Shown one piece after another: positions 36,176 through 44,819 of a stretch of DNA of 64,000 bases (positions are counted from its first letter, which is position 1; every line of letters begins with the position of its first letter). Where the stretch lies: positions 17,487 through 81,486 of the forward strand of contig CAYUVA010000017.1 in NCBI GenBank assembly GCA_964448115.1, given 5' to 3'. The stretch is from CAYUVA01 sp964448115 [NCBI: uncultured bacterium] (GTDB lineage Bacteria > CAYUVA01). The position numbers and the translations under genes are program-made. Under the pieces are notes generated by a model, which saw only the letters and a program-made list of their open reading frames with translations, was not told the DNA's origin and did no database searches.

Positions 36176-37684
36176 TTATTCAATCTTTATCAGCTTCAAG
36201 AACAAGCTCGCTGTCTTGCCCCATAAATATGATATAAAAGGCACGAAACCGAGGATAAACAGCACCGAAAGTACTCGCATTCCACCCTCTAGTCTCGTCA
36301 GTTTCAGTACTGGTATCTGATTGGAGAATACCAGGTAATAAATGACAGCAACAGCCACTAATTGGGAGATCAGGATAATCAACTGTTTCTTTCCAAAAAG
36401 GAACTGCTGTTTTAGTTCATTCGCCTGCACAACCGGAACCTTAAGCTGCTCCATGAGAAAGAAAACCAACTCATTGGTCAACCGTGTCCTGCTGGCATGA
36501 CCCTTGGATAAAAACACATCGCCAACCACCACCAGGCTATACTTGATCCCCTCTTGCATAGACTGCAAAAGCCCACGCGGTGAGCCTTTGACTATACGGG
36601 TTATACCAGCGTGTCCGGCTGATATCAGCTTGTTATAGGTCTCTACAAGTTGCTTATCCTCGGGTGCCGGTGTAGGTGTTTCAGGTTCGTCCTCGATACC
36701 TCCATTATATTGTCCTGATTCATCTGGAGTCTTTATGCCATTGGCGAAAGTGGAGAGCACTTCGGTTGTCTCTTGTCCAGGCACCAGCTTGGTCAGTTCC
36801 ACGGCTGCGCCCCATTTATCAGCAATCTTGATGATATCATTAAGCGTCTCAGACTGGGGATCGAATCTTTCCTGCACCCACAATATATTAGTTTGCGCCA
36901 TAGTGCAGAGGATCTCCTTGACCCCATCCACCGTGCTGACCGCTTCGGTTATAGCTTCGACATACTGTGCCTGTTGTGGGGGGTAGGTTACCATCACCTT
37001 GCCGCCATCAGCTCGAACATTCACTTGTACAGCGTAGGTTATTGGATTATCGAAGACTGCAAGACGGCACCTGGCTGACAGATAAAGGTCTTCCATTGCT
37101 TTTTTCGAGGCTGGGGTGAACTGGAACTCAGGCAGTTCAACCATATTGCATAAGGCAATGGCGGCGTTTTCCACGGTCAGATGGTCGGTATTTACTATGA
37201 TATCGTACTGGGAGTATTCATCCCAATCGACATTGTAGAATACACGAACCCATCTTTCCCTGTCCTCCTCGACCTGCTCGATATATTTTTTCGCTTTTGT
37301 CCGATCCAGCCCCAGTTTTTGCTCTACATAGTCAATGCGGCTATCCATATCAGCGACCACGCGAACTCGCATGATATTGCGAACACCTGGCAACAATAGA
37401 TGCCCCGCCCTTCCATGATAGATCAGATTCTGCTTGAAGGAATGTTCGCAGATAATCGCGGCAGCCAACGCCTTGTAGTGCTCCTTCTCAAGCGCAAAAC
37501 GCTCCAGGAAGGTATGAGGTTTGATCATCGCCATCTCCATCTTCCCCACAGGGATGCCGCGTTCGGTGGCCCGCTCCAGAAGCTCCTCTCTGCTCAAACA
37601 ATAATAACCCAGCTTATTCGCAAGGCTCTCCGCAAGTTCTTTTCCCTTACTATAGCTCCCTCTGGATACGCATATCAGTCTCAT
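36176..37684 (-). CDS. cytidylate-kinase-like / BON-domain membrane protein
   Basis: A 502-residue mosaic. Residues 1-200 match the cytidylate-kinase-like family (CVSRGSYSKGKELAESLA, KLGYYCLSREELLE, HGRAGHLLLPG, RWVRVFYNVDWDEYSQYDIIVNT). Its P-loop is atypical: Gly-Lys is followed by Glu, not Ser/Thr. Residues about 205-275 resemble a BON domain. A Pro/Glu-rich linker (about 330-345) follows, then a domain of unknown type and two membrane helices (about 432-452 and 468-498). The start at ATG 37684 is preferred to GTG 37690 because AGGGAG is then about 9 nt away. It is the first gene of the operon with TauE, two receivers and the histidine kinase. Function is unknown; nucleotide binding is likely. 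Confidence 0.8.
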   Translation of the reverse strand: MRLICVSRGSYSKGKELAESLANKLGYYCLSREELLERATERGIPVGKMEMAMIKPHTFLERFALEKEHYKALAAAIICEHSFKQNLIYHGRAGHLLLPGVRNIMRVRVVADMDSRIDYVEQKLGLDRTKAKKYIEQVEEDRERWVRVFYNVDWDEYSQYDIIVNTDHLTVENAAIALCNMVELPEFQFTPASKKAMEDLYLSARCRLAVFDNPITYAVQVNVRADGGKVMVTYPPQQAQYVEAITEAVSTVDGVKEILCTMAQTNILWVQERFDPQSETLNDIIKIADKWGAAVELTKLVPGQETTEVLSTFANGIKTPDESGQYNGGIEDEPETPTPAPEDKQLVETYNKLISAGHAGITRIVKGSPRGLLQSMQEGIKYSLVVVGDVFLSKGHASRTRLTNELVFFLMEQLKVPVVQANELKQQFLFGKKQLIILISQLVAVAVIYYLVFSNQIPVLKLTRLEGGMRVLSVLFILGFVPFISYLWGKTASLFLKLIKIE

Positions 37685-38003
37685 CTTCACTCGCTCCCTA
37701 ATTGATTACTGATACCGTTTTACAAAAAGAAATTAATTTTTTATCAAAAAGCATTCAACATCCATACCCACATCGGGCAATCTGATTATTACGAGTATCT
37801 TTTATCACAGTAAAAAATAGAAGACAACCTCGCATAAGGAATTCTTCGTGTTAGTCGATCATGTAGGTTACGGTTATTTTGCTCTCCTAGAACAATTCCA
37901 ACATAAATTGTGCTATCATTACTCACGGTCGGTCTTTTATTAACATAAAGTGAGTAATGAACCTTACGGTTCGATTCTCGATACCCTGTTCAGTATTACT
38001 CCT

Positions 38004-38690
38004 ATGAACGGTTTTAAGATGGACTCTAAAGGCAAAAAGTGCAGCCATCGCGGTTTTACCCTGCTAGAGCTTCTGGTTACGATCGCTATAGCTGGGCTTA
38101 TCTTCAGTATCGTGTATGTAACTTTATTTCAGAGTATTAAGGTACAGCAGGATGTCATTGAAAGCCGGCGCAGCTATCGTCTCATACAGATGATATTGCA
38201 CCAAGTTTTCTATGATCTGCTCTGCGTTTACTCAGTTGAGCCTTATGAACAAATGCCGCTTATTGGCAGGTCGAATGTAATGGGAGACCGAAGGTATGAT
38301 TCGATCGTTTTCACTGCCGCAAACAATTATCCTGGCTACGGGCGTTTGCGAGGCTCAGACCTGGTGGAGACAGCCTACTACTGTCGTGAAAGCGAAACAG
38401 AGAACAAGGGTGATGAAAGGGGAAAGGGGCTATTTGTTCTTTATAAACGCATCCAATCGCCACCTGCCGAGCCGTATGATTCCGGCGGTTATGCATTCGA
38501 CTTTACTGATAAGATACTTGAGTTTAAGCTAGAATATTTTGACGGAGAATCCTGGCGTGATGAATGGGACTCGGCTCTCATGCAGCGCCTGCCTAGACAG
38601 ATCAAGGTTACAGTAACATTAGCCAACGAACAAGAGAATGAGATTCGTCTGTCAACTACTGTGGAACTACCTCTAACACACGATATATAG
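38004..38690 (+). CDS. type II secretion minor pseudopilin (GspJ-like)
   Basis: A prepilin-like protein with cleavage motif HRG-FTLLE and a following hydrophobic helix (LLVTIAIAGLIFSIVYV); Glu is at +5 of the mature protein. The large soluble C-terminal region (about 180 residues, VTLANEQENEIRLSTTVELP near the end) and its position before gspK indicate GspJ. The start is uncertain: ATG 38004 gives a 17-residue leader, ATG 38019 a 12-residue leader and GTG 37950 a 35-residue one; none has a Shine-Dalgarno. Other secretion genes (gspC-I) are not in the window. Confidence 0.8.
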   Translation: MNGFKMDSKGKKCSHRGFTLLELLVTIAIAGLIFSIVYVTLFQSIKVQQDVIESRRSYRLIQMILHQVFYDLLCVYSVEPYEQMPLIGRSNVMGDRRYDSIVFTAANNYPGYGRLRGSDLVETAYYCRESETENKGDERGKGLFVLYKRIQSPPAEPYDSGGYAFDFTDKILEFKLEYFDGESWRDEWDSALMQRLPRQIKVTVTLANEQENEIRLSTTVELPLTHDI

Positions 38691-38727
38691 AGTAATAGAA
38701 TAATGCTTTTCACTTTACAGATAAAAG

Positions 38728-38963
38728 ACCCTCACCCCAGCCCTCTCCCAGCAGAGTCTGTCTCAAAATGTCCAAGAAGTCCCATACCCTGTCATTCCGA
38801 GCGAGCGAGTCGAGGAATCCCCTCCCCCTATTTTCCCCCCAAGTTGGGGGAAAGAGATCCCTCGACTTGGTCCCTTTTTAAGAAAAAGCGGGACTCCGCT
38901 CGGGATGACACGGTGTGAGGGTTTTGAGGCAGACTCCTTTTGGGAGAGGGTTAGGGAGAGGGC
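38728..38963. repeat. nested composite of palindromic repeats
   Basis: Three inverted repeats nested in each other. Outer arms: ccctcaccccagccctctcc at about 38729 and gggagagggttagggagagg at about 38942. Middle arms: gagtctgtctcaaaa (about 38754) and gttttgaggcagactcc (38921-38937). Inner arms: tgtcattccgagcg (38790) and cgctcgggatgaca (38897), enclosing gagtcgaggaatccc and its inverted counterpart gatccctcgactt. It looks like sequential insertion of mobile palindromes into one another. It separates gspJ from gspK and has no coding capacity. Confidence 0.8.
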
Positions 38964-39017
38964 ATTTTTAAGCAAACAACTTCAAAATACTTAAGTTAAT
39001 AGCATTAGGCTTAAGGC

Positions 39018-40043
39018 ATGAAGGAAAAAGTAAGGATAAGGATAAGGACAAGGACAAGATTGAATAATCGACGGTCTAAAGGCTCTCAGGATAAGATAGG
39101 GACAATCCTCAAGCATCTAAAAAAGCATAACGGGGTCGCAGTCTTACTGGTGCTTCTCATCGTAGCGGTGATGACCTCCATGGCGGTGCGTTTTGCATAC
39201 CTGGTGCGCTCAGATTTGAATATGGTGGAGAACCTTGGGTCATCGCAGCGGGCATATTATCTGGCAAAATCAGGCATCTATGCGGCAGCACGATATCTTC
39301 GCATGGACAATCCGCAAATAGATCACCTCGGCGAATACTGGGCTTCAGAGCCTCTAAACATCGCTTTCGACTACGGCGAGGCTTCGCTTAAGGTCATAGA
39401 TGGCGAAAGGAAGCTGGGTGTAAACAAGGTGCTGAATAAAAACGATGTCATTGATGAATGGTATCAAGAGGCTTTGATGCGCGTCTTCGAGATGATCGGC
39501 TTGGAGCCGATGAGCGTCGATGTCATCCTCGATTGGATAGATAAGGATGATTATCCGCGTCCCTATGGCGCAGAGTCGGAGTACTACGGTAGCCTACCTC
39601 AGCCTTATGACCCGCGCAATGCACCGATGCTAACTGATATGGAGCTGCTGTTGCTCAAGGGGATAACGCCTGAAATATATTATCCCAGGGAGGAGCTTCC
39701 CTGTCTTTCGCAACTTATCACCGTCAATTCAAGCGGTAGCATAAATATCAATACGGCTTCGGAGCTTGTCCTTAGATCCATGGATGAGGGGATTACCGAG
39801 TCGATTGCACAGAATATCATCAATTATCGCGCTGAAAATCCCTTCCAGTCCCCCATTGATCTAAAGAAAGTTCCTGGTATCGATGACCGCATATATGGCA
39901 ATCTGGTGGGAAGGATCCGGGTCTTTAGCGAGTACTTCGAGATCCGATCCACCGGGATCGTCTCCGGGCTGGAGAGAACCATCAAGGCAGTGGTGCATCG
40001 CCAGGGGAACCAAGTGAAAATAATATACTTCAGGGTAATCTAG
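39018..40043 (+). CDS. gspK: type II secretion minor pseudopilin GspK
   Basis: The largest pseudopilin, which caps the tip of the type II secretion pseudopilus with GspI and GspJ. The 341-residue protein has a basic N-terminus (Arg/Thr/Ile-rich, partly low complexity), a hydrophobic helix at about 40-60 (VAVLLVLLIVAVMTSMAV), and the family features QRAYYLAKSGI and DWIDKDD, plus the helix-hairpin-helix-like ININTASELVLRSM and KKVPGIDD segment. Unlike other pseudopilins it lacks Glu+5, which is normal for GspK. The palindromic composite lies just upstream and may break the transcript from gspJ. Confidence 0.9.
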   Translation: MKEKVRIRIRTRTRLNNRRSKGSQDKIGTILKHLKKHNGVAVLLVLLIVAVMTSMAVRFAYLVRSDLNMVENLGSSQRAYYLAKSGIYAAARYLRMDNPQIDHLGEYWASEPLNIAFDYGEASLKVIDGERKLGVNKVLNKNDVIDEWYQEALMRVFEMIGLEPMSVDVILDWIDKDDYPRPYGAESEYYGSLPQPYDPRNAPMLTDMELLLLKGITPEIYYPREELPCLSQLITVNSSGSININTASELVLRSMDEGITESIAQNIINYRAENPFQSPIDLKKVPGIDDRIYGNLVGRIRVFSEYFEIRSTGIVSGLERTIKAVVHRQGNQVKIIYFRVI

Positions 40044-40057
40044 TTCAGCTCGTTAAC

Positions 40058-40095
40058 TGTTGCGGCGTCGCAACAGCTAAATAAAAGATTTTTTT
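40058..40095 (+). terminator. terminator after gspK
   Basis: Perfect 8-bp stem CTGTTGCG/CGCAACAG with loop GCGT at 40058-40077, then a run of seven T from 40089. The T-run is offset by 11 bases, which weakens the call. It precedes the promoter of the next gene. Confidence 0.6.
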
Positions 40096-40120
40096 GATTG
40101 GATGATAAAAGGACTATAAT
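40094..40120 (+). promoter_or_regulatory. promoter of the S4-mrfA operon
   Basis: TTGATT (40094-40099), 15-bp spacer and a perfect TATAAT (40115-40120). The ATG at 40134 is only 13 nt after the -10, so the leader is about 7 nt and no Shine-Dalgarno is available. Confidence 0.45.
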
Positions 40121-40133
40121 CTAAGAGATTAGA

Positions 40134-40400
40134 ATGAGACTGGATAAATTTCTATCGCAATCGAGAATTATCAAGCGTCGTACACTAGCCAAACAATACT
40201 GCGATCAGGGATTGATTAAGGTCAACGGTTCCATTGCCAAGGCGGGAAAGGAAATAAACAACGGCGATCGGATAACTGTCATCGCCAAGGGCTGGGAGCT
40301 TGTATTCGATGTCCTCGAGGTGCCGCAAGGCAATGTCCCCAAAAAGAGGGCAGGGGAGCTTTACCAGGTGCTCTCAAAAAGGAAGCTGGACGAGCGGTGA
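40134..40400 (+). CDS. small S4-domain RNA-binding protein (RqcP/Hsp15-like)
   Basis: An 88-residue protein consisting almost only of an S4 RNA-binding domain: MRLDKFLSQSRIIKRRTLAK, GLIKVNGSIAKAGKEI and GDRITV. Proteins of this size (RqcP/YabO, Hsp15) bind 50S subunits carrying stalled nascent chains and help quality control or recycling. The four bases GTGA join its stop with the GTG start of the helicase gene, so the two are translationally coupled. Whether it acts as RqcP cannot be settled without RqcH, which is not in the window. Confidence 0.88.
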   Translation: MRLDKFLSQSRIIKRRTLAKQYCDQGLIKVNGSIAKAGKEINNGDRITVIAKGWELVFDVLEVPQGNVPKKRAGELYQVLSKRKLDER

Positions 40401-43291
40401 GCGACAATACGGATCAAACAATAAGGCGGTTCATCAGCCGACTTAAGCGAAGCAGCATAGCTAACTATATAAGCAGCACGCACTATATCCCCTTGCAAGC
40501 CGAGCGATACTTCCAGGGGAAACTCAAGCTGGATAAAAGGCTCATCGATGCCCTCAAAACAGAGGGAATACAGAACCTGTACAGCCACCAAGGGGAGGCT
40601 ATAGAGCATATCCTAAAGGGGGATAATGTTCTGGTAACCACTCCCACAGCCAGCGGTAAGACGCTGGTTTACAACCTCCCCGTGCTCGAAGCCATGCTGA
40701 AAGATCCCTCGGCAAAGGCATTATACCTGTTTCCCTATAAAGCATTGGGGCAGGATCAGCACAAAACGCTTCAGGGATTGATCGAACGCATCCAAATGAA
40801 GGGGAAGATATCGGTCGGCATCTACGATGGAGATACATCGAGCTATCAGAGGAAAAAGCTGCGCATGAATCCGCCGAACATCATCATATCTAACCCTGAT
40901 ATGCTTCACTACGGGATGCTGGCATACCATGAGCTTTGGGAGGATTTCCTCAAGGAGCTTCGTTTCGTGGTAGTTGATGAGCTTCATGTCTATCGGGGTA
41001 TCTTCGGCTCCAACTGCCTTCAGATCTTTCGGCGCCTGCGCAGGATCTGCAATTACTATGGTTCGGCACCTCGCTACATATCCCTGAGCGCCACCATCTC
41101 AAATCCGACCGATTTCGTCAGCTCGCTATTCGATCTCCCCTTTCATGTGATAGATAAGAGCGGGGCGCCAGCGCGGGGAAGACATTTCATGTTCATAGAT
41201 AGCGACCTAAGCATCAACACCGTGGCTGCCGATTTGTTCATCTTGGCTATAAAACAGGGTTTAAAAACCATCGTCTTTACTAAAGCGAGGCGGATTACAG
41301 AGATCATCTACCGGCGGGTGGTACAACGAATGCCGCAGTTGCGGGATAAGATTAGCTCCTATCGGGCTGGTTTTCTCCCCGAAGAGCGCCGTGAGATAGA
41401 ACAAGCGTTGTTCAACGATCGCCTCAAGGGAGTCATATCGACCAGCGCCCTTGAGCTCGGTGTCGATATAGGTGGACTCGATGTCTGTATTCTAGTTGGT
41501 TATCCCGGCACCATAACCAGCACCTTCCAGCGCAGCGGGAGAGTGGGGCGAGGGGATAGGGAGAGCCTAACTGTCCTGCTGGCACACCAGGATGCGCTAG
41601 ATCAATACTTCATACGCAATCCACAGGCGCTTTTCTCCTCCAAGTACGAGGGTGCGGTGGTCGATCCCCGGAATATTCCCATTCTCAAGAATCACCTGGT
41701 TTGCGCAGCTGCCGAATTGCCCTTGCTTTCCCCTGAAGAGGAGCCGTTCAGTGAGGTGATGAGGCAAGCGGTGCAGCAACTCGAAGCCGAGGGAGCGCTT
41801 ATCCGCGATCACGAGGATGCAATATGGTACTCAACAAGGAAACACCCGCAGATCGATGTAAACATACGTTCCATCGGCGATACCTATTCCATCGTGGATA
41901 CAAAATCGAACTCCATTATCGGCACCATAGACGGCATTCGTGTATTTTATGAGTGTCATCCTGGCGCGATCTATCTTCACCGCGGAATGCAATACCAGGC
42001 GATAAATATCGATACCGAGAGGCATCTGGTCTATGTCAAGCCGACCCATGAGCAGTACTACACGGAGATACGATCTGCCACGGAGACAGAGATCCTCGAT
42101 GTAAAACAAAAAAAGCCGGTGAAGAACTTCATCGCCCACTTCGGTACCGTCAAGGTTACCGAGCAGATCCACGGTTATGTAAAGAAGAAAATCCAGACCG
42201 GCGAACAACTAGGTACTTTCACGCTCGATTTGCCCCCCATCATATTCGAGACCACCGCGCTTTGGATACGGGTGGAGAACTTCATCAAGGACAAGATCGA
42301 TGAGGAGAACTTACACTTCATGGGAGGTCTCCATGCAACCGAGCACTGCGCCATATCGGTCTTTCCGCTCTTTGCGCTCTGCGATCGCTATGATATCGGT
42401 GGGATCAGCTTTAATTATCATCCCCAGCTCGGTTGTGGGGCGGTATTCATCTATGACGGGTACCCGGGTGGAATAGGCTTAGCCAATCGAGGATATGAGA
42501 TGGTCGAAGAGCTGCTCAAAACCAGCCTTACGGTCATAAATGATTGCGATTGCGAGGTCGGCTGCCCGGCTTGTATATACTCACCCAAGTGCGGAAGCGG
42601 TAATAAGCCTTTGGACAAGGAGGCTGCTGCCAGAGTGCTGCAATGCCTGCTCAATATGAAACCGCTCAAGGAGCAAACAAGCAGTAAGAAGCCAGCCAAC
42701 AAGGATCAACCTATAAAAAAACTTGAAAAACCAAAAGGGATTAAGGTTGTCGTCTTCGACCTGGAGACGCAGCGCAGCGCAGAGGAGGTCGGCGGTTGGC
42801 AGAACGCTCACCTTATGGGGGTCAGTGTCGGGGTTGTCTGGGACTCCTCTGATCAGCAATATCATGTATATCATCACCACCAGGTCGATAAGATAATAGA
42901 GCATCTGAAATCGGCTGATCTCGTGGTCGGCTTCAACCAGGTACGCTTCGATTACAAGGTGCTTAGCGGCTACAGCGCATTCGACTTCTCAAAGCTCAAT
43001 TCGCTCGACATCCTCGCCCATGTCAAGAAGCGTATCGGCTTCAGGTTGAAACTGGAACAACTGGCAGAACACACGCTCAATGAACATAAGGCTGGCGATG
43101 GATTGCAAGCGCTGAATTGGTGGGCACAAAAGAAGTTAGATAAGCTGGTAGAATACTGCAAGAAGGATGTGGAGATCACGCTTAGGCTTTATCAGCACGG
43201 ATTAAACAAGGGGTATCTTGTATATCGTAACAAGGACAAGAAAAAGGTAAGGTTGCCGGTTGACTTCAGGCAAACAAATAATGAGCAATAA
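40397..43291 (+). CDS. DEAD/DEAH helicase (MrfA-like) fused to an MrfB-like 3-5 exonuclease domain
   Basis: A 964-residue protein. Residues about 45-480 form an SF2 helicase core: Q-motif-like region, Walker A TPTASGKT, VVDELH box, SATIS, SALELGVDIGG and QRSGRVGRG. Residues about 480-750 include the DUF1998-type C-terminal region with a four-cysteine zinc site, CDC-x4-CPAC-x5-C (716-735). This architecture is that of MrfA/YprA, a helicase in a mitomycin C excision repair pathway. The last part (about 780-935) is a DEDD-type RNase H-like exonuclease: FDLET, GFNQVRFDYKVL, LDIL and YCKKDVEIT. In Bacillus the equivalent exonuclease MrfB/YprB is a separate protein. The start is GTG, overlapping the S4 gene. 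Confidence 0.9.
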   Translation: MSDNTDQTIRRFISRLKRSSIANYISSTHYIPLQAERYFQGKLKLDKRLIDALKTEGIQNLYSHQGEAIEHILKGDNVLVTTPTASGKTLVYNLPVLEAMLKDPSAKALYLFPYKALGQDQHKTLQGLIERIQMKGKISVGIYDGDTSSYQRKKLRMNPPNIIISNPDMLHYGMLAYHELWEDFLKELRFVVVDELHVYRGIFGSNCLQIFRRLRRICNYYGSAPRYISLSATISNPTDFVSSLFDLPFHVIDKSGAPARGRHFMFIDSDLSINTVAADLFILAIKQGLKTIVFTKARRITEIIYRRVVQRMPQLRDKISSYRAGFLPEERREIEQALFNDRLKGVISTSALELGVDIGGLDVCILVGYPGTITSTFQRSGRVGRGDRESLTVLLAHQDALDQYFIRNPQALFSSKYEGAVVDPRNIPILKNHLVCAAAELPLLSPEEEPFSEVMRQAVQQLEAEGALIRDHEDAIWYSTRKHPQIDVNIRSIGDTYSIVDTKSNSIIGTIDGIRVFYECHPGAIYLHRGMQYQAINIDTERHLVYVKPTHEQYYTEIRSATETEILDVKQKKPVKNFIAHFGTVKVTEQIHGYVKKKIQTGEQLGTFTLDLPPIIFETTALWIRVENFIKDKIDEENLHFMGGLHATEHCAISVFPLFALCDRYDIGGISFNYHPQLGCGAVFIYDGYPGGIGLANRGYEMVEELLKTSLTVINDCDCEVGCPACIYSPKCGSGNKPLDKEAAARVLQCLLNMKPLKEQTSSKKPANKDQPIKKLEKPKGIKVVVFDLETQRSAEEVGGWQNAHLMGVSVGVVWDSSDQQYHVYHHHQVDKIIEHLKSADLVVGFNQVRFDYKVLSGYSAFDFSKLNSLDILAHVKKRIGFRLKLEQLAEHTLNEHKAGDGLQALNWWAQKKLDKLVEYCKKDVEITLRLYQHGLNKGYLVYRNKDKKKVRLPVDFRQTNNEQ

Positions 43292-44030
43292 AATAAGGTT
43301 GCAGAAATACCTATCCCAGGCTGGAGTTTGTTCACGCAGGCAAGCTGAACAGCTCATAAAACAGGGGAGGATAACCATAAATGGCAAGCGCACCTTTCAA
43401 CTTGGAACCAAGGTCGAACCCAATAGGGACAAGGTATGCGTTGACGCTGAAGTTGTTGCCCCGGATGCAGAGAAAATTTATATTGCCTTGTACAAGCCAA
43501 AAAAGTACATAACATCGCTTAAAGATCCAAGGGGGAGACGAACCATAAAGAAGTTTACCTATGATCTCCCTTCGCGGGTATTTCCTATTGGCAGGCTGGA
43601 CTATCACAGCGAGGGGTTGCTTCTCTTAACCAATGATGGCGAGTTCGCTAACCTGGTCATGCATCCGTCATCGCAGATACCAAAGACTTATCAGGTGAAG
43701 ATCCAGGGAAAACTGAGCACACAGCATAAAAGGAGCCTGGAAGAAGGGCTTGTTATTCGAGGGAGAAAGACCTCGCCGGCAAAGCTAGATTTCATCTCAA
43801 GCACCACGAGCAACCAATGGTGGGAGATAACAATAGTCGAGGGAAGAAACCGCCAGGTAAGACGCATGTTCGAGGCACTCGGTTACAGAGTAAGCAAGCT
43901 CAAACGAGTAAGCATCGGTCCGGTTACACTGAAAAAACTATCTCCCGGACAGATGAGACCGCTTACTAAGAAAGAGATCGATGGTTTAATCGCCCTGGCA
44001 ACGGAGAAACAACTAAAAGAGAATGACTAG
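43281..44030 (+). CDS. pseudouridine synthase, RsuA/RluB family
   Basis: Converts a specific rRNA uridine to pseudouridine. An N-terminal S4 domain (RLQKYLSQAGVCSRRQAE, GRITINGK) is followed by the catalytic domain with the active-site Asp in GRLDYHSEGLLLLTNDG, plus KTYQVKIQGKLS and GRNRQVRRMFEALGY. The length of 249 residues fits RluB/RsuA-type enzymes. The start at ATG 43281 is preferred over TTG 43260; it overlaps the helicase gene by 11 bp and the next gene overlaps its end by 8 bp, so the operon is tightly packed. Target position unknown. Confidence 0.94.
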   Translation: MSNKIRLQKYLSQAGVCSRRQAEQLIKQGRITINGKRTFQLGTKVEPNRDKVCVDAEVVAPDAEKIYIALYKPKKYITSLKDPRGRRTIKKFTYDLPSRVFPIGRLDYHSEGLLLLTNDGEFANLVMHPSSQIPKTYQVKIQGKLSTQHKRSLEEGLVIRGRKTSPAKLDFISSTTSNQWWEITIVEGRNRQVRRMFEALGYRVSKLKRVSIGPVTLKKLSPGQMRPLTKKEIDGLIALATEKQLKEND

Positions 44031-44775
44031 ATTTTCCCAGCTACCTGTAATAATGCTTATGCTTTCCTGCAACCTGTGCGTATTTATTGGCTCATGCCAC
44101 AAACGAGATAGCGCCTTTGAGCGGGACCTTTTGGATGTCAACTGGCAAGAGATAGTGGATCTGGCAAACGGCTCCGAGGTGCAGATATTGATGCAACAAG
44201 GGAATGATGCAGCCGGCAAGTGGATCGATACCTACCTTTTAAGCAGCATGAAGATACTCTACAACATCAAGGTAAACCGGATCCAGGTGCCATTATCTCA
44301 GCTAGAATCGATAATCGATGGCAAGGGTACGACCAAGTGCGAGCTTATATGGATCAACAGCCAACAGGTGGCATCGATGCTGGATCGCACAAAGCTGTAC
44401 GCTCCCATTGAAAACCTGCTGCCCGCGGTTGTCGAATTTATGAGGCTGAATATGCCATGCCTGAATTATCCATATCATTCCAGCCACTCTGCCTATGTTG
44501 TTCCGTGGGGTAGAAGCATATCAGGAGAAAGCACAATACCTCACTTCTTGGGTGTGCTTGAATCATCGGATAACAAGCCCGGCGGGTTAGTTACATTAAA
44601 CTTCATGCTCACCCCGCAGGCTCAGCTATCAAAGTACGATCCCGATTATTGGGGGGACCTTCCTGTAATTTGCCTTGAAACAAGCCTGGATAAAAACAAC
44701 CTTGAGAGGCTGAAAATAATAAATTCAAGATACGGGAAACCTCCAGTGGAGCTTCTAATGCAATGTTGTCCATAG
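44023..44775 (+). CDS. shortened YnjB-like solute-binding lipoprotein
   Basis: A 250-residue protein with a signal peptide and a plausible lipobox (IGSC). The N-terminal part matches the YnjB family of ABC transporter substrate-binding proteins: DVNWQEIVDLANGSEVQILM, GNDAAGKWIDTYL and CELIWINSQQVASM. The C-terminal part matches its end: GGLVTLNFMLTPQAQLSKYDP and WGDLPVI. The intervening roughly 130 residues of the normal protein (usual length near 390) are missing, with only the VVPWGRSISGE segment left. No YnjC/YnjD permease or ATPase is adjacent. It may be an internally deleted remnant or a reduced binding protein. It overlaps the pseudouridine synthase gene by 8 bp. Confidence 0.72.
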   Translation: MTRFSQLPVIMLMLSCNLCVFIGSCHKRDSAFERDLLDVNWQEIVDLANGSEVQILMQQGNDAAGKWIDTYLLSSMKILYNIKVNRIQVPLSQLESIIDGKGTTKCELIWINSQQVASMLDRTKLYAPIENLLPAVVEFMRLNMPCLNYPYHSSHSAYVVPWGRSISGESTIPHFLGVLESSDNKPGGLVTLNFMLTPQAQLSKYDPDYWGDLPVICLETSLDKNNLERLKIINSRYGKPPVELLMQCCP

Positions 44776-44819
44776 GTTACACAATTGCCAAGAGAAAAGC
44801 CTACTGTAAGAGAAGTGGC

